Positions 49,237-58,039 of a stretch of 64,000 nt of DNA are shown here, piece by piece; position 1 is the stretch's first letter, and every line of letters starts with the position of its first letter. The position numbers and the translations under genes were made by a program. Origin of the DNA: Castellaniella sp035707805 (lineage in GTDB: Bacteria; Pseudomonadota; Gammaproteobacteria; Burkholderiales; Burkholderiaceae_B); the NCBI GenBank assembly GCA_035707805.1, contig DASSTS010000002.1, positions 1-64,000 of the forward strand, read 5' to 3'. The notes under the pieces were generated by a model that had not been told where the DNA came from, made no database searches, and saw only the letters and a list, made by a program, of their open reading frames with translations.

Positions 49237-50466
49237 TCATCCAAAGAACCAATAGCACACGCCGATCGAGGCCAGCACCCCGGCCAGGTCCGCCAGCAGC
49301 GCGCAGCCCACCGTGTGCCGCGCCCGCTGGATTCCCACGGCACCGAAATAGACCGCCAGGACGTAGAAGGTGGTTTCGGTGCTGCCCTGCACGGTGGCCG
49401 CCAGCAGGGACGCGAAGCTGTCGGGACCGGTATGCTGCATGGTTTCGATCAGCAGGGCGCGGGCGGCGCTGCCCGAGAATGGCTTGACCAGGGCGGTGGG
49501 CAGCGCATCGACGAACCGCGTGTCCAGGCCCGCCAGGTGTACGGTCCAGCGGATGCCGTCCAGCAGCAGGTCCAGCGCCCCCGAGGCCCGCAACACGCCG
49601 ACGGCGCACAGCATCGCCACCAGATAGGGCAGCAGGTTCTTGCAGACGTCGAAACCCTCGCGCGCGCCTTCGATGAAACGGTCGTATACCGGAATGCGTT
49701 TCCACAGCCCCGCCAGCAGAAAGGCGATGATCACGCCGAACAGCACCAGATTGCCCAGCAGGGACGACAGCGCCGCCACGGCGCCGGCGCCCAGGCTGGC
49801 GAGCAGGGCCATGAATCCGCCCAGCAGCAGGGCGCCGGCGCCCAGCCAGGCCAGGACCACCGGATCGCCCAGCCGCAGGCGCTGCATGAAGGCCACCGAC
49901 AGCAGGCCCGCCAGCGTCGAGGCGGAGGTCGCCAGCAGGATGGGCAGGAAGACCAGCGTCGGGTCGGGCGCGCCTTGCTGGGCGCGGTACATGAAGATCG
50001 ACACCGGCAGCAGGGTCAGGGATGAGGAATTCAGCACCAGGAAGAGGATCTGGGCGTCGGTCGCGGTGCGGGGCTCGGGGTTCAATTCCTGCAGGGCGTG
50101 CATCGCCCGCAGCCCGATGGGGGTCGCGGCATTGTCCAGGCCGAGGGCATTGGCGGCGAAATTCAGGGTCATCAGCCCCAGGGCGGGATGGCCGGCGGGC
50201 ACGCCCGGCATCAGGCGCCGGAACAGCGGCCCCAGCAGCCGGGCCAGGGCCTGGACCAGGCCCGCGGATTCCGCGATGCGCAGGAATCCCATCCACAAGG
50301 TCAGCGTGCCGAACAGCAGCAGCATCACCTTGACCGACAGGTCCGCCATGTCGAACAGGCTGGCGATCAGCCGGGTGAAGACCTCGGCGTCTCCCAGCGC
50401 CAGCCACTGGAACAGCGCCGCCGCCGCGGCGACCAGGAAGAAGCCCAGCCAGAGCGCGTTCAGCAT
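49237..50466 (-). CDS. Membrane protein with two nucleoside-recognition (Gate) domains, SpmA-SpmB-like fusion
   Basis: 409 residues, very hydrophobic, about ten helices. The first half (SLFDMADLSVKVMLLLFGTL; NFAANALGLDNAATPIGLRA) matches SpmA-type Gate domains and the second (FIEGAREGFDVCKNLLPYLV; VKPFSGSAARALLIETM; STETTFYVLAVYFGAVGI) SpmB-type ones. In Bacillus these act in spore maturation. In this non-sporulating lineage the fused protein presumably transports or gates a small solute, and its true role is unknown. Confidence 0.85.
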   Translation of the reverse strand: MLNALWLGFFLVAAAAALFQWLALGDAEVFTRLIASLFDMADLSVKVMLLLFGTLTLWMGFLRIAESAGLVQALARLLGPLFRRLMPGVPAGHPALGLMTLNFAANALGLDNAATPIGLRAMHALQELNPEPRTATDAQILFLVLNSSSLTLLPVSIFMYRAQQGAPDPTLVFLPILLATSASTLAGLLSVAFMQRLRLGDPVVLAWLGAGALLLGGFMALLASLGAGAVAALSSLLGNLVLFGVIIAFLLAGLWKRIPVYDRFIEGAREGFDVCKNLLPYLVAMLCAVGVLRASGALDLLLDGIRWTVHLAGLDTRFVDALPTALVKPFSGSAARALLIETMQHTGPDSFASLLAATVQGSTETTFYVLAVYFGAVGIQRARHTVGCALLADLAGVLASIGVCYWFFG

Positions 50467-50994
50467 GAAAGATTCCGGTTCGGGGCGGGTGAGGGCAAGG
50501 GCGGCCTCCGGGGACGAGTGTTGGATTTATACCTCGTTTTGATCTGGACGAGGGAGGACGCCCAGGCGCAGAATGGGGCTGAAATACTTTCTCACGTCAT
50601 TTATTTTTCTTGATGGTTGTCAATACTGGTCACAAGTACTTCAGGTTTGTACAATGCAACGGTATTTGCAACACGTATACGTACAGAAGACGCAAGTTCA
50701 TGCTTCAAGAACACTGGCCGGAAGCCGGTGGCTCCGACTTGCCAGTGGGCGTCAGCCCAGGTGCTCTCGATGTCTCAATAACACTGGTGCCGTCACGGCC
50801 TTTCAGCCGTTTCGTGATTACACCGAGCATGCGTGGCCTTCTTCAATCGTGTGTTTCTCTCTGGCCGGCATTGCGTTCCGCCCGCGTGTAATCAGTCCGA
50901 CTTGTTTTTGACGACGTGCCGTCCGGTGGTCGTCCAGGCAGACCAGGAATGCCTCCCGGCGATCCAGGCCAATGCCTCCGAGGAGAATTGACAC
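50467..50994. other. 528-bp upstream region of the type I secretion operon
   Basis: Less GC-rich than its surroundings, with no credible ORF on either strand. It contains a candidate -10 TACAAT (50650-50655) for the tolC-like operon, several near-repeats of GTCA, and a long leader (about 340 bp) if that promoter is used. The leader could hold a small RNA or a regulated 5' UTR. GAGGAG lies 9 bases before ATG 50995. Confidence 0.4.
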
Positions 50995-52488
50995 ATGAAA
51001 AATCAAAAGAACCCCCTCACGTTGCTGGGCGTCGCCCTGGCCCTGGCGTTTTCCACCACCGTGTACGCCGAAAGCGTCACGCTGTCGCAGGCGGTCGAAT
51101 CCGCCGTGCTGAACAACCCCGAAGTCGGCGCCCGGTTCCAGGACTTCCAATCCGGCCTGGAAGGCCAGAAGGTCGGCCGCGGGCGGCTGCTGCCGGAAGT
51201 CAACCTGCAAGGCTGGACTGGCCGCGAATGGCGCGGCAGCAGCGACAACAACGGCTCGACGGACTGGTCCCGCAACGGCTACAGCCTGTCGCTGCGTCAG
51301 CTGCTGTTCGACGGCTTCTCCACCATCAATGACGTGCGCCAGCTGGGCTTTGAAAAGCTGTCCGCCTACTACACGCTCAAGGCCACGGTCGACGACATGG
51401 CCCAGCAGGCCACGCAGGCCTACCTCGACGTGCAGCGCTATCGTGAACAGGTCCGTCTGGCCGAACAAAACTACAAGCTGCACAACGACATCCTCAAGCA
51501 GATCTCCGAACGCAGCGATTCCGGCGTCGGGCGCGGTGTGGACGAGGTCCAGGCCCAGGCGCGGGTCGCCCTGGCGCAGACCAACCTGATGACCGCCACC
51601 GGCAACCTCAATGACGTCACCCAGCGCTACCAGCGCCTGGTGGGCGCCGTGCCGCCGGACACCCTGGCCGAGGCGCCGAACGTCGACAAGGACCTGCCCA
51701 AGAACCCGACCGACTTCAGCCAGTCCGTGCGCGTGAATCCCACCGTGCTGTCCAAACAGGCGCTGGTGCAGGCCGCCGAGCGCGGCAAGGCCTCGGCCCA
51801 GGGCCGCTTCGCGCCGACCCTCGAGCTGCGGGCCGCCACCGGGCGCGACCGCTCGGATCCGCCCTACATCAACGACCAGTCTGTGCAAAGCTCCAACGTG
51901 CAGCTGATGGCCTCCATCAACCTGTTCCGCGGCGGCGCCGACAGCGCCCGCGTGCGCCAGACGGCCGCGCAGACCTATGCCGCCCGCGACGTGCGCGACT
52001 ACACCTGCCGCAACGTCCAGCAAGAGCTGTCCATCGCCTGGAACAACATCGTGCGACTGCGCCAGCAGATGCCTTTCCTGCAGCAGCACGAGCGCGACAT
52101 CTCGCAGGTGCGCGTCGCCTATCTGCAGCAGTTCAAGATCGGCCAGCGCACCCTGCTCGATCTGCTGGATACCGAAAACGAGCTCTTCGATGCCCGCCAG
52201 GCCCTGACCAACGGTGCGTTCGACCTGCGGGTCGCTGAATTCCGCTGGCTGAGCCTGTCGCACCGTCTGCTGCCGGCGCTGAACCTGGGTGATCCCTATG
52301 CGGACCAGCCCGACGAGGCCAACAAGCTGCAGTTCCCCGACGAGATCCTCAAGGCCTGCCTGACGCCGCTGCCCAACACCGCCAGCCTGCAGCCCGTCCA
52401 GGTGAACTACCGCTCCGGGATGAAGCCGCCCGAGCTGACGCCGGCCGGTGGCGCAGCCCCGACCGGCAAGGCCGCCGGCTGGAACTGA
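50995..52488 (+). CDS. TolC-like outer membrane protein of a type I secretion system (LapE/AggA type)
   Basis: 497 residues. Signal peptide (TLLGVALALAFSTTVYA-ES, cleavage near 25) and the two TolC repeats of helical and strand segments (SLRQLLFDGFSTINDVRQLG; MASINLFRGGADSARVRQ). The turn motif FKIGQRTLLDLLDTENELF is typical of secretion-type TolC proteins. It forms the outer-membrane channel for the adhesin encoded at 58040. It heads the secretion operon; an inverted repeat (52536-52557) follows it. Confidence 0.93.
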   Translation: MKNQKNPLTLLGVALALAFSTTVYAESVTLSQAVESAVLNNPEVGARFQDFQSGLEGQKVGRGRLLPEVNLQGWTGREWRGSSDNNGSTDWSRNGYSLSLRQLLFDGFSTINDVRQLGFEKLSAYYTLKATVDDMAQQATQAYLDVQRYREQVRLAEQNYKLHNDILKQISERSDSGVGRGVDEVQAQARVALAQTNLMTATGNLNDVTQRYQRLVGAVPPDTLAEAPNVDKDLPKNPTDFSQSVRVNPTVLSKQALVQAAERGKASAQGRFAPTLELRAATGRDRSDPPYINDQSVQSSNVQLMASINLFRGGADSARVRQTAAQTYAARDVRDYTCRNVQQELSIAWNNIVRLRQQMPFLQQHERDISQVRVAYLQQFKIGQRTLLDLLDTENELFDARQALTNGAFDLRVAEFRWLSLSHRLLPALNLGDPYADQPDEANKLQFPDEILKACLTPLPNTASLQPVQVNYRSGMKPPELTPAGGAAPTGKAAGWN

Positions 52489-52535
52489 GCGGCAAGGCTC
52501 AGCGGGCCCGTCCGGGTCCGTTGCTTGCGGAGCGA

Positions 52536-52557
52536 CGGGTTGCCGGCAGGCAACCCG
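52536..52557 (+). terminator. Hairpin between the tolC-like gene and the rest of the operon
   Basis: CGGGTTGCC (52536-52544) and GGCAACCCG (52549-52557) pair perfectly around GGCA and are followed by GTTGTTT. Probably a partial terminator or an mRNA-stability element setting lower expression of the inner-membrane genes. Confidence 0.5.
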
Positions 52558-52585
52558 GTTGTTTCGATGAATCAGGAATCTCGCT

Positions 52586-52816
52586 GTGCCCATTGATCAC
52601 GATCGCCTGAAGCAGGACCTGTCCCAGCTGGATGCCGGATTCATCCGGGTCCTCGAGGATCTCATCGACGCGCTGATCGCCAATGGAACTCTGAGGCTGA
52701 CGGACCTGCCGCCCCGCGCCCTGGAAAAACTTTCCCAGCGCAAGCAGGCGCGCCAGCACCTGCATGACGCGCTGGACCTGATTCCCGACGAGACGGACGA
52801 AAACGGCATTCTCTGA
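52586..52816 (+). CDS. Small conserved-looking protein of the secretion operon, function unknown
   Basis: 76 residues from a GTG start at 52586 (PIDHDRLKQDLSQLDAGFIR). Mostly charged alpha-helical, no signal peptide, no cysteines, acidic end (IPDETDENGIL). Its stop overlaps the ABC gene start as TGATG, so it is co-translated with LapB-like, and its codon use matches the operon. I do not recognise a family. A cytosolic chaperone or adaptor for the giant adhesin or its ABC transporter is a reasonable guess only. Confidence 0.75.
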   Translation: MPIDHDRLKQDLSQLDAGFIRVLEDLIDALIANGTLRLTDLPPRALEKLSQRKQARQHLHDALDLIPDETDENGIL

Positions 52817-55017
52817 TGCCCGAGCCCCGTATGGATACCAATTCGGAAATTCTCCAGTCGTCGCCCGCCGACGCGGATCCGCCCGCGGCCACGCCGCACC
52901 AGTTGCATGACGACCCCCTGCTGGCCAGCCTGGTGCTGGTGACGCAGTTGCTGGGGCGCCCCTGCACGGCGCAGCAGCTGTCCTCGGGCCTGCCGCTGGT
53001 CGACCAGCGGATCACGCCGTCCCTGCTGGCTCGGGCCGCCAGCAGAGCGCAATGCAGCGCCCGCATCGTGCGCCGCAGCCTGGGCGGCTGGTCGCGCGGG
53101 GTCTTTCCCGCCATCCTGTTCCTGAAGAACCAGCGCACCTGTGTCCTGATCCGCGAGCGTGCCGACCAGTACCTGGTCCAATACCCCGAATCGCCCGAGC
53201 CCGTCGAAATCCACAAGGCCGACCTGGAGGTCGAATACGCCGGCCTGGCGGCCTTCGTGCGGCCCAAGTTCCGCACCGAGGACCGCACCCAGGACGCGCA
53301 CATGCGCGCCCGCAGCGGCCACTGGTTCTGGGCCGCGATGCTGGGCAACTGGAAGATGTACCGCGACGCCGTGGCCGCCGCCGTGCTGATCAACATCTTC
53401 GCGCTGGTCATGCCGCTGTACACGATGAACATCTACGACCGCGTGATCCCCAACAGCGCGGTCGAGACCCTGTGGGCGCTGACCATCGGCATTGCGCTGG
53501 CCATGGTGTTCAACCTGGTGCTGACCGCGATCCGGGCCTACGTCGTCGACATCGCCAGCAAGCGGGTGGACGTCGAACTGTCCTCGCGCATCATGGAGCA
53601 GGTGCTCGACCTGCGCATGGAAAGCCGCCCGGTGTCGGTGGGCTCTTTCGCGTCCAATCTGCGCTCTTTCGAGTCCGTGCGCGATTTCATCGCCTCGGCT
53701 AGCCTGACCACCCTGGTCGACCTGCCTTTCGTCGCGCTGTTCCTGGCCGTGCTCGCCTGGATCTCGCCCTGGATGGTGCTGCCGCCGCTGGTCGCCATCC
53801 TGGTCATCGTGATCGTGTCGCTGTTCTCCCTGGCGCGGGTCGAGAAGATGACGCTGGAATCCTTCCAGGCGGGGGCGCAGCGCAATGCCGGCCTCATCGA
53901 GGCCCTGAACGGCATGGAGACCGTCAAGGCCCTGAACGCCCAGAGCCATTCCCAGCGCATGTGGGAGGAATCCACCCGCTGGCTGGCCGAATTGGGCGCC
54001 CACATCAAGCTCACCTCGTCGATCACGGTCAGTTTCGTGCAGACCAGCCAGCAGCTGGTCAACATCAGCGTGGTGGTGATCGGGGTCTACCTGGTCCAGG
54101 ACGGCATGACCATGGGCGGCATCATCGCCGCCTCCATGATCTCGGGGCGCTGCCTGGCGCCGCTGGGCCAGGTCGTGGGCCTGATGATGCAGTACCACAA
54201 CGCCAAGGCCTCGCTGAAATCCATCGACAACTACATGGCCATGCCGGTCGAGCGCCCGGCGGGGCAGGCGTTCATGCCGCGCCCGCTGCTGCGCGGCGGG
54301 ATCGAGTTCCAGGGCGTGACCTTCGCCTATCCCAATACCCAGATGGCGGCGCTGGACAACGTCAACTTCCGCATCCAGCCCGGCGAAAAGGTCGGCATCA
54401 TCGGGCGGATCGGCTCGGGCAAGACCACGCTGGAAAAACTGGTGCTCAAACTCTACGCCCCGGTGCAGGGCGCGGTCCTGCTCGACGGCATCGACCTGAA
54501 CCAGATCGATCCGGCCGACGTGCGCCGCACCATCGGCTACGTGCCCCAGGACCCGGTGCTGTTCTACGGCACGCTGAGACACAACCTGACCATCGCCTCA
54601 CCCTTCGCCAGCGACGAGGACGTGTTGCGCGCCGCCCAGCTCGCGGGGGTCGATGAATTCGCCGCCGGCCACCCGGAAGGCTACAACATGATCGTCGGCG
54701 AACGCGGCGATTCCCTGTCGGGCGGCCAGCGCCAGTCGATCGCCATCGCCCGCGCCCTGGTCAACGATCCGCAGATCCTGCTGCTCGACGAGCCCAGCAG
54801 CAACATGGACCACCAGAGCGAGTCCCAGCTCAAGGCCCGCCTGCGGGCGGCCAGCCACGGCAAGACCATGATCCTGGTCACCCACCGCACCTCGCTGCTG
54901 GACCTGGTGGACCGGCTGATGGTCATCGACCACGGCCGCATCGTGGCCGACGGGCCCAAGGCGCAGGTGGTCGAGGCGCTGCGGCAGGGCCGCATCGGCG
55001 GCGGACGCAGGAGCTGA
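52816..55017 (+). CDS. Type I secretion ABC transporter, permease/ATPase with inactive C39-like domain (LapB-like)
   Basis: 733 residues. An N-terminal C39 peptidase-like domain (about 35-150) lacks the catalytic cysteine at the expected position (DPLLASLVLVTQLLG), as in RTX exporters. Six transmembrane helices follow (about 185-440, INIFALVMPLYTMNIYDRVI), then the ATPase: Walker A GRIGSGKTT near residue 530, signature LSGGQRQSIAIARAL near 634, Walker B ILLLDEPSSNMD and the switch histidine in LVTHRTSLLDL. It drives export of the adhesin through the HlyD-like and TolC-like partners. 2 bp before the HlyD gene. Confidence 0.95.
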   Translation: MPEPRMDTNSEILQSSPADADPPAATPHQLHDDPLLASLVLVTQLLGRPCTAQQLSSGLPLVDQRITPSLLARAASRAQCSARIVRRSLGGWSRGVFPAILFLKNQRTCVLIRERADQYLVQYPESPEPVEIHKADLEVEYAGLAAFVRPKFRTEDRTQDAHMRARSGHWFWAAMLGNWKMYRDAVAAAVLINIFALVMPLYTMNIYDRVIPNSAVETLWALTIGIALAMVFNLVLTAIRAYVVDIASKRVDVELSSRIMEQVLDLRMESRPVSVGSFASNLRSFESVRDFIASASLTTLVDLPFVALFLAVLAWISPWMVLPPLVAILVIVIVSLFSLARVEKMTLESFQAGAQRNAGLIEALNGMETVKALNAQSHSQRMWEESTRWLAELGAHIKLTSSITVSFVQTSQQLVNISVVVIGVYLVQDGMTMGGIIAASMISGRCLAPLGQVVGLMMQYHNAKASLKSIDNYMAMPVERPAGQAFMPRPLLRGGIEFQGVTFAYPNTQMAALDNVNFRIQPGEKVGIIGRIGSGKTTLEKLVLKLYAPVQGAVLLDGIDLNQIDPADVRRTIGYVPQDPVLFYGTLRHNLTIASPFASDEDVLRAAQLAGVDEFAAGHPEGYNMIVGERGDSLSGGQRQSIAIARALVNDPQILLLDEPSSNMDHQSESQLKARLRAASHGKTMILVTHRTSLLDLVDRLMVIDHGRIVADGPKAQVVEALRQGRIGGGRRS

Positions 55018-55019
55018 TC

Positions 55020-56381
55020 ATGGGACTGTTGCCACACTGGTTCGACCGCCTGCGTTCCTCCTTCGCCCCCGACGACAAGGGCGGCGGCAAGGACATGATC
55101 GGCGATGCCGTCTGGACGCTCAGCCAGCAGCGCACGCGCGGCTCGCGCGCCCTGATCTGGGTGTCGCTGCTGACCATCGGCGTGCTGGTCTTCTGGGCGT
55201 CCACCGCGCAGATCGACGAGGTCGTGCGCGGCGAAGGCAAGGTCGTGCCTTCCCGCCAGGTGCAGATCGTGCAAAGCCTGGACGGCGGCGTCGTGCAGGA
55301 AATCCTGGTGCGCCCCGGCGACAAGGTCGTCAAGAACCAGGTGCTGCTGCGCATCGACCCCACGCGGTATTCCTCGTCCCTGGGTGAAAACCGGGCCGAG
55401 GCCCTGGCCCTGAAGGCCAAGGTCGCCCGTCTTGAGGCCATCGCCAACGACAAGCCCTTCCTGGCGCCGCCCGACGTGCTGGAACAGGCGCCGCACCTGG
55501 CGGAACAGGAACGCAACGTCTGGCAGGCCCGCAGCCGCGAACTGCAGGCCAATCTGGAAGTCGCCCGCGAACAATTGAACCAGCGCCAGCAGGAACTGCG
55601 ATCCACCACCGCCAACCGCGACCAGGCGGCCACCGCCTGCAGCCTGTCCTCGCGCGAATATTCCATGACCAAGCCGCTGCTGGCCAGCGGCGCCGTGTCC
55701 CAGGTGGACCTGCTGCGCCTGCAGCGCGACGTGGCGAAATACTGCGGCGACCAGAAGGCCGCCGCCGCGCAGATCGACAAGATCCAGGCCGCCATCCAGG
55801 AGGCCGAGGCCAAGCTGCGGGAAACCGAAGTCACTTTCCGCAACCAGGCCCGCACCGAGCTGTCCGACACCCGGGCCAAGCTGTCCTCGCTGCTGGAAGG
55901 CCAGATCGCCCTGGCCGACCGCGTGACCTCGTCCAACATCCGGTCCCCCGTCAACGGCACGGTCAAGACCCTGACGGCCAACACGGTCGGCGGCGTCGTG
56001 CAGCCCGGCAAGGACATCATGGAGATCGTGCCGTCCGACGACACCCTGCTGCTGGAGGTCAAGGTCAACCCGCGCGACATCGGCTTCCTGTATCCGGGCC
56101 AGCAGGCGGAGGTCAAGTTCACCGCCTACGACTTTTCCATCTACGGCGGCCTGCAGGGCCACGTCGAGGAAATCGGCGCGGATTCGATCACCGACGAAAA
56201 GGGCAATTCCTATTACCTGGTCAAGGTCCGTACCGAAAAATCCTATGTCGGCAGCGATGAGCGGCCCATCATCCCCGGGATGATGGCCGAGGTCCACATC
56301 CTGACCGGCAAGCGCACCTTGATGCAGTATCTGCTGAAACCTGTTCTGCGGGCGCATTCCAACGCGTTCCGGGAGCGTTGA
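55020..56381 (+). CDS. HlyD-family membrane fusion protein of type I secretion (LapC-like)
   Basis: 453 residues. A short cytoplasmic N-terminus, one transmembrane helix (LIWVSLLTIGVLVFWASTAQ, about 43-62), a lipoyl half-motif (VVPSRQVQIVQSLDGGVVQE), a long alpha-helical hairpin (about 110-290), the second lipoyl half (NIRSPVNGTVKTLTANTVGG) and a beta-barrel end (PGQQAEVKFTAYDFSIYGGL; IPGMMAEVHILTGKRT). Bridges the ABC and TolC-like proteins across the periplasm. Confidence 0.95.
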   Translation: MGLLPHWFDRLRSSFAPDDKGGGKDMIGDAVWTLSQQRTRGSRALIWVSLLTIGVLVFWASTAQIDEVVRGEGKVVPSRQVQIVQSLDGGVVQEILVRPGDKVVKNQVLLRIDPTRYSSSLGENRAEALALKAKVARLEAIANDKPFLAPPDVLEQAPHLAEQERNVWQARSRELQANLEVAREQLNQRQQELRSTTANRDQAATACSLSSREYSMTKPLLASGAVSQVDLLRLQRDVAKYCGDQKAAAAQIDKIQAAIQEAEAKLRETEVTFRNQARTELSDTRAKLSSLLEGQIALADRVTSSNIRSPVNGTVKTLTANTVGGVVQPGKDIMEIVPSDDTLLLEVKVNPRDIGFLYPGQQAEVKFTAYDFSIYGGLQGHVEEIGADSITDEKGNSYYLVKVRTEKSYVGSDERPIIPGMMAEVHILTGKRTLMQYLLKPVLRAHSNAFRER

Positions 56382-56395
56382 GGAGGAATGCACGG

Positions 56396-57031
56396 ATGAC
56401 ATTACCGGTTCTGCTGCTGACGGCCGATGATGCGCTCTACCAGCACTGGTCAGGCTTGGCCCAGGCGGACTGGGCCCCCGCGCGGGGCACGCGCCTGGGC
56501 GATCTCGTCCCCTGGGGGCGGCGCGGCGTGCTCGTCATCCTGGATGCCCGGCTGCTGCCGCACGCGGGGGCGGCCGTGCCGGCCATTCCGCCCGGCCTGC
56601 AGATCGTCGTGGCCAGCACCCATCCCGGCGACCCCGAAGGCCAGCGCGCCCTGGTGGCCGGCGCCGCCGGCTACGTGCATGCCTACATGCCGGTCCAGGG
56701 GCTGGACCGCGTCCTGCGCCACGTGATGACCGGGGAAATCTGGGTCGGCAAGAGCATGCTGTCCCGCATGCTCAGCCAGATCGGCCAGGCATCGCCCGAA
56801 CCCGACCAGGACTGGGCCCGCGACCTGACGGTGCGCGAGCGCGACGTGGCGCGCTACGTGGCCCTGGGGCATTCCAACCAGTCCATCGCCGAGAGCCTGG
56901 GCATCACCGAGCGCACCGTGCGGGCGCACATTTCCGCGATCTTCGAAAAGCTGGGCGTCACCGATCGCCTGATGCTGGCGCTGCGCGTGCACGGCATCGA
57001 CCAGCGCGCCAAGCGCAGCCTGGACGCGTGA
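56396..57031 (+). CDS. LuxR-family response-regulator-like transcription factor
   Basis: 211 residues from ATG 56396, with AGGAGG 9 bases upstream (a TTG at 56378 is open but unlikely). The N-terminal receiver-like domain (PVLLLTADDALYQHW; VLVILDARLL with a possible phospho-aspartate) is short and degenerate. The C-terminal LuxR HTH is complete (LTVRERDVARYVALGHSNQS; GITERTVRAHISAIFEKLGV). It follows the HlyD gene by 14 bp and so is part of the secretion operon. A role in regulating the adhesin or biofilm genes is inferred from position. Confidence 0.9.
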   Translation: MTLPVLLLTADDALYQHWSGLAQADWAPARGTRLGDLVPWGRRGVLVILDARLLPHAGAAVPAIPPGLQIVVASTHPGDPEGQRALVAGAAGYVHAYMPVQGLDRVLRHVMTGEIWVGKSMLSRMLSQIGQASPEPDQDWARDLTVRERDVARYVALGHSNQSIAESLGITERTVRAHISAIFEKLGVTDRLMLALRVHGIDQRAKRSLDA

Positions 57032-57074
57032 CGGCTGTCCGGCGCCTGCGGCTGCCCGCGCCGGCGGACGGCCC

Positions 57075-57476
57075 TCAGGCAGCCGCCAGCTGCACGATCT
57101 GATTCAGCACGACACAGGCTTCCGCGAATGCGGCGTCCGACAGGCGCCGCATGGGGTGAGGGCTTGCCTCGCGCATGCGCCAGTCGAAGGATTTCGGCTG
57201 GTGGCAAAGGACATAGCTGGTCTTGCCCGCCTTTCGGCCCGAGGCGGCGCCCGCGATAACAGCAAACGGATTGTCGGCGTTGTATTCCGCGGTCGTCATG
57301 GGCAGCCCTACGACCAGCGAGGTATGGCTGTTGAACGCCTTGGGCGAGAGCACCAGAAACGGATGCCGGTCACGCATCTCCCGGCCTGCCTGCGGATTGC
57401 AGTCGATCCAGATGATCTCCTGCCGATCCGGGACCCAGTCTGCTGCCGTATGCCGGTTTTCCCCGGCGCCTACCAT
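57075..57476 (-). CDS. mazF: MazF/PemK-type mRNA-interferase toxin
   Basis: 133 residues from ATG 57476. The PemK/MazF fold shows as VPDRQEIIWIDCNPQAGREM, RHPFLVLSPKAFNSHTSLVV, GLPMTTAEY, and SYVLCHQPKSFDWRMREASP. The usual arginine/threonine pair is present (GREMRDRHP; LPMTT). It overlaps the antitoxin gene by 7 bp. Cleaves mRNA unless bound by MazE. It sits between the secretion operon and the adhesin, in the opposite orientation. Confidence 0.9.
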   Translation of the reverse strand: MVGAGENRHTAADWVPDRQEIIWIDCNPQAGREMRDRHPFLVLSPKAFNSHTSLVVGLPMTTAEYNADNPFAVIAGAASGRKAGKTSYVLCHQPKSFDWRMREASPHPMRRLSDAAFAEACVVLNQIVQLAAA

Positions 57477-57733
57477 TTTTCGGCCCCGACGGGCGCCGGG
57501 TTCATGGCTTCGCCCCCGTGGCGGTCGGGGTCGTAGCGGGACAAGCGCTGGGCCAGCGTGGGGGCGGCATGCGCGAGGGGCGTGATGATGACGCGTCCCT
57601 GTTCGACCGTGATGTGGACGCGCTGGTCGGCATGCAGATGCGCCGCGCGCGCGACAGCGGCCGGCAGCCGGACTCCCAGGTTGTTGCCCCAGTGCTTGAT
57701 GTCCAGGATTGCCTCTGCCATGCCGATTTCCAT
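57470..57733 (-). CDS. mazE: MazE-type antitoxin (AbrB/SpoVT fold)
   Basis: 87 residues. AbrB-like swapped-hairpin domain ILDIKHWGNNLGVRLPAAVA, VHITVEQGRVIITPL, then a toxin-binding tail rich in charged residues. The start at 57733 (or Met5 at 57721) lies 13 bp from a perfect 14-bp palindrome that is the likely autoregulatory site. Confidence 0.92.
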   Translation of the reverse strand: MEIGMAEAILDIKHWGNNLGVRLPAAVARAAHLHADQRVHITVEQGRVIITPLAHAAPTLAQRLSRYDPDRHGGEAMNPAPVGAEKW

Positions 57734-57745
57734 AGATGTTTATCC

Positions 57746-57759
57746 AATGTTTAAACATT
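57746..57759. promoter_or_regulatory. Perfect 14-bp palindrome upstream of mazE
   Basis: AATGTTTAAACATT is fully self-complementary, 13 bp from the mazE start, in AT-rich DNA. MazE/MazEF complexes repress their own promoters at such dyads. Confidence 0.6.
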
Positions 57760-58039
57760 AATCTGAAATTCCTGGATCGTCAACCGCCTTTAATAGTGAT
57801 GCACGTGCGCGCCCGCGGCCAGATCGCAATACTCCGAATGGACCAGTTCGTCCCGCTTTGCGGGACGAACGCCCTAGGGTAACTACTGAGCCGGGAATCC
57901 CCCGGCATTGGCTGTAACGACAATATCGACAGGATGTAAGCACGCGTAGCATTGCCTTCCATGATCGCCGCCCAAGCGTATTGAGCGCACCGGCTGGCAC
58001 CACCGGATTCATTCACGAATTCACCACTGGGGAAAGCAC
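57760..58039. other. Adhesin upstream region with an 11-bp perfect hairpin
   Basis: 280 bp between mazE and the adhesin. GTTCGTCCCGC (57846-57856) and GCGGGACGAAC (57860-57870) pair over TTT, without a T-run. CCCTAGGG (57872-57879) follows directly, and a shorter GCCGGG/CCCGGC stem lies near 57891-57907. The adhesin promoter and a structured leader must be here. GGGGAAAG lies before ATG 58040. Confidence 0.5.
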
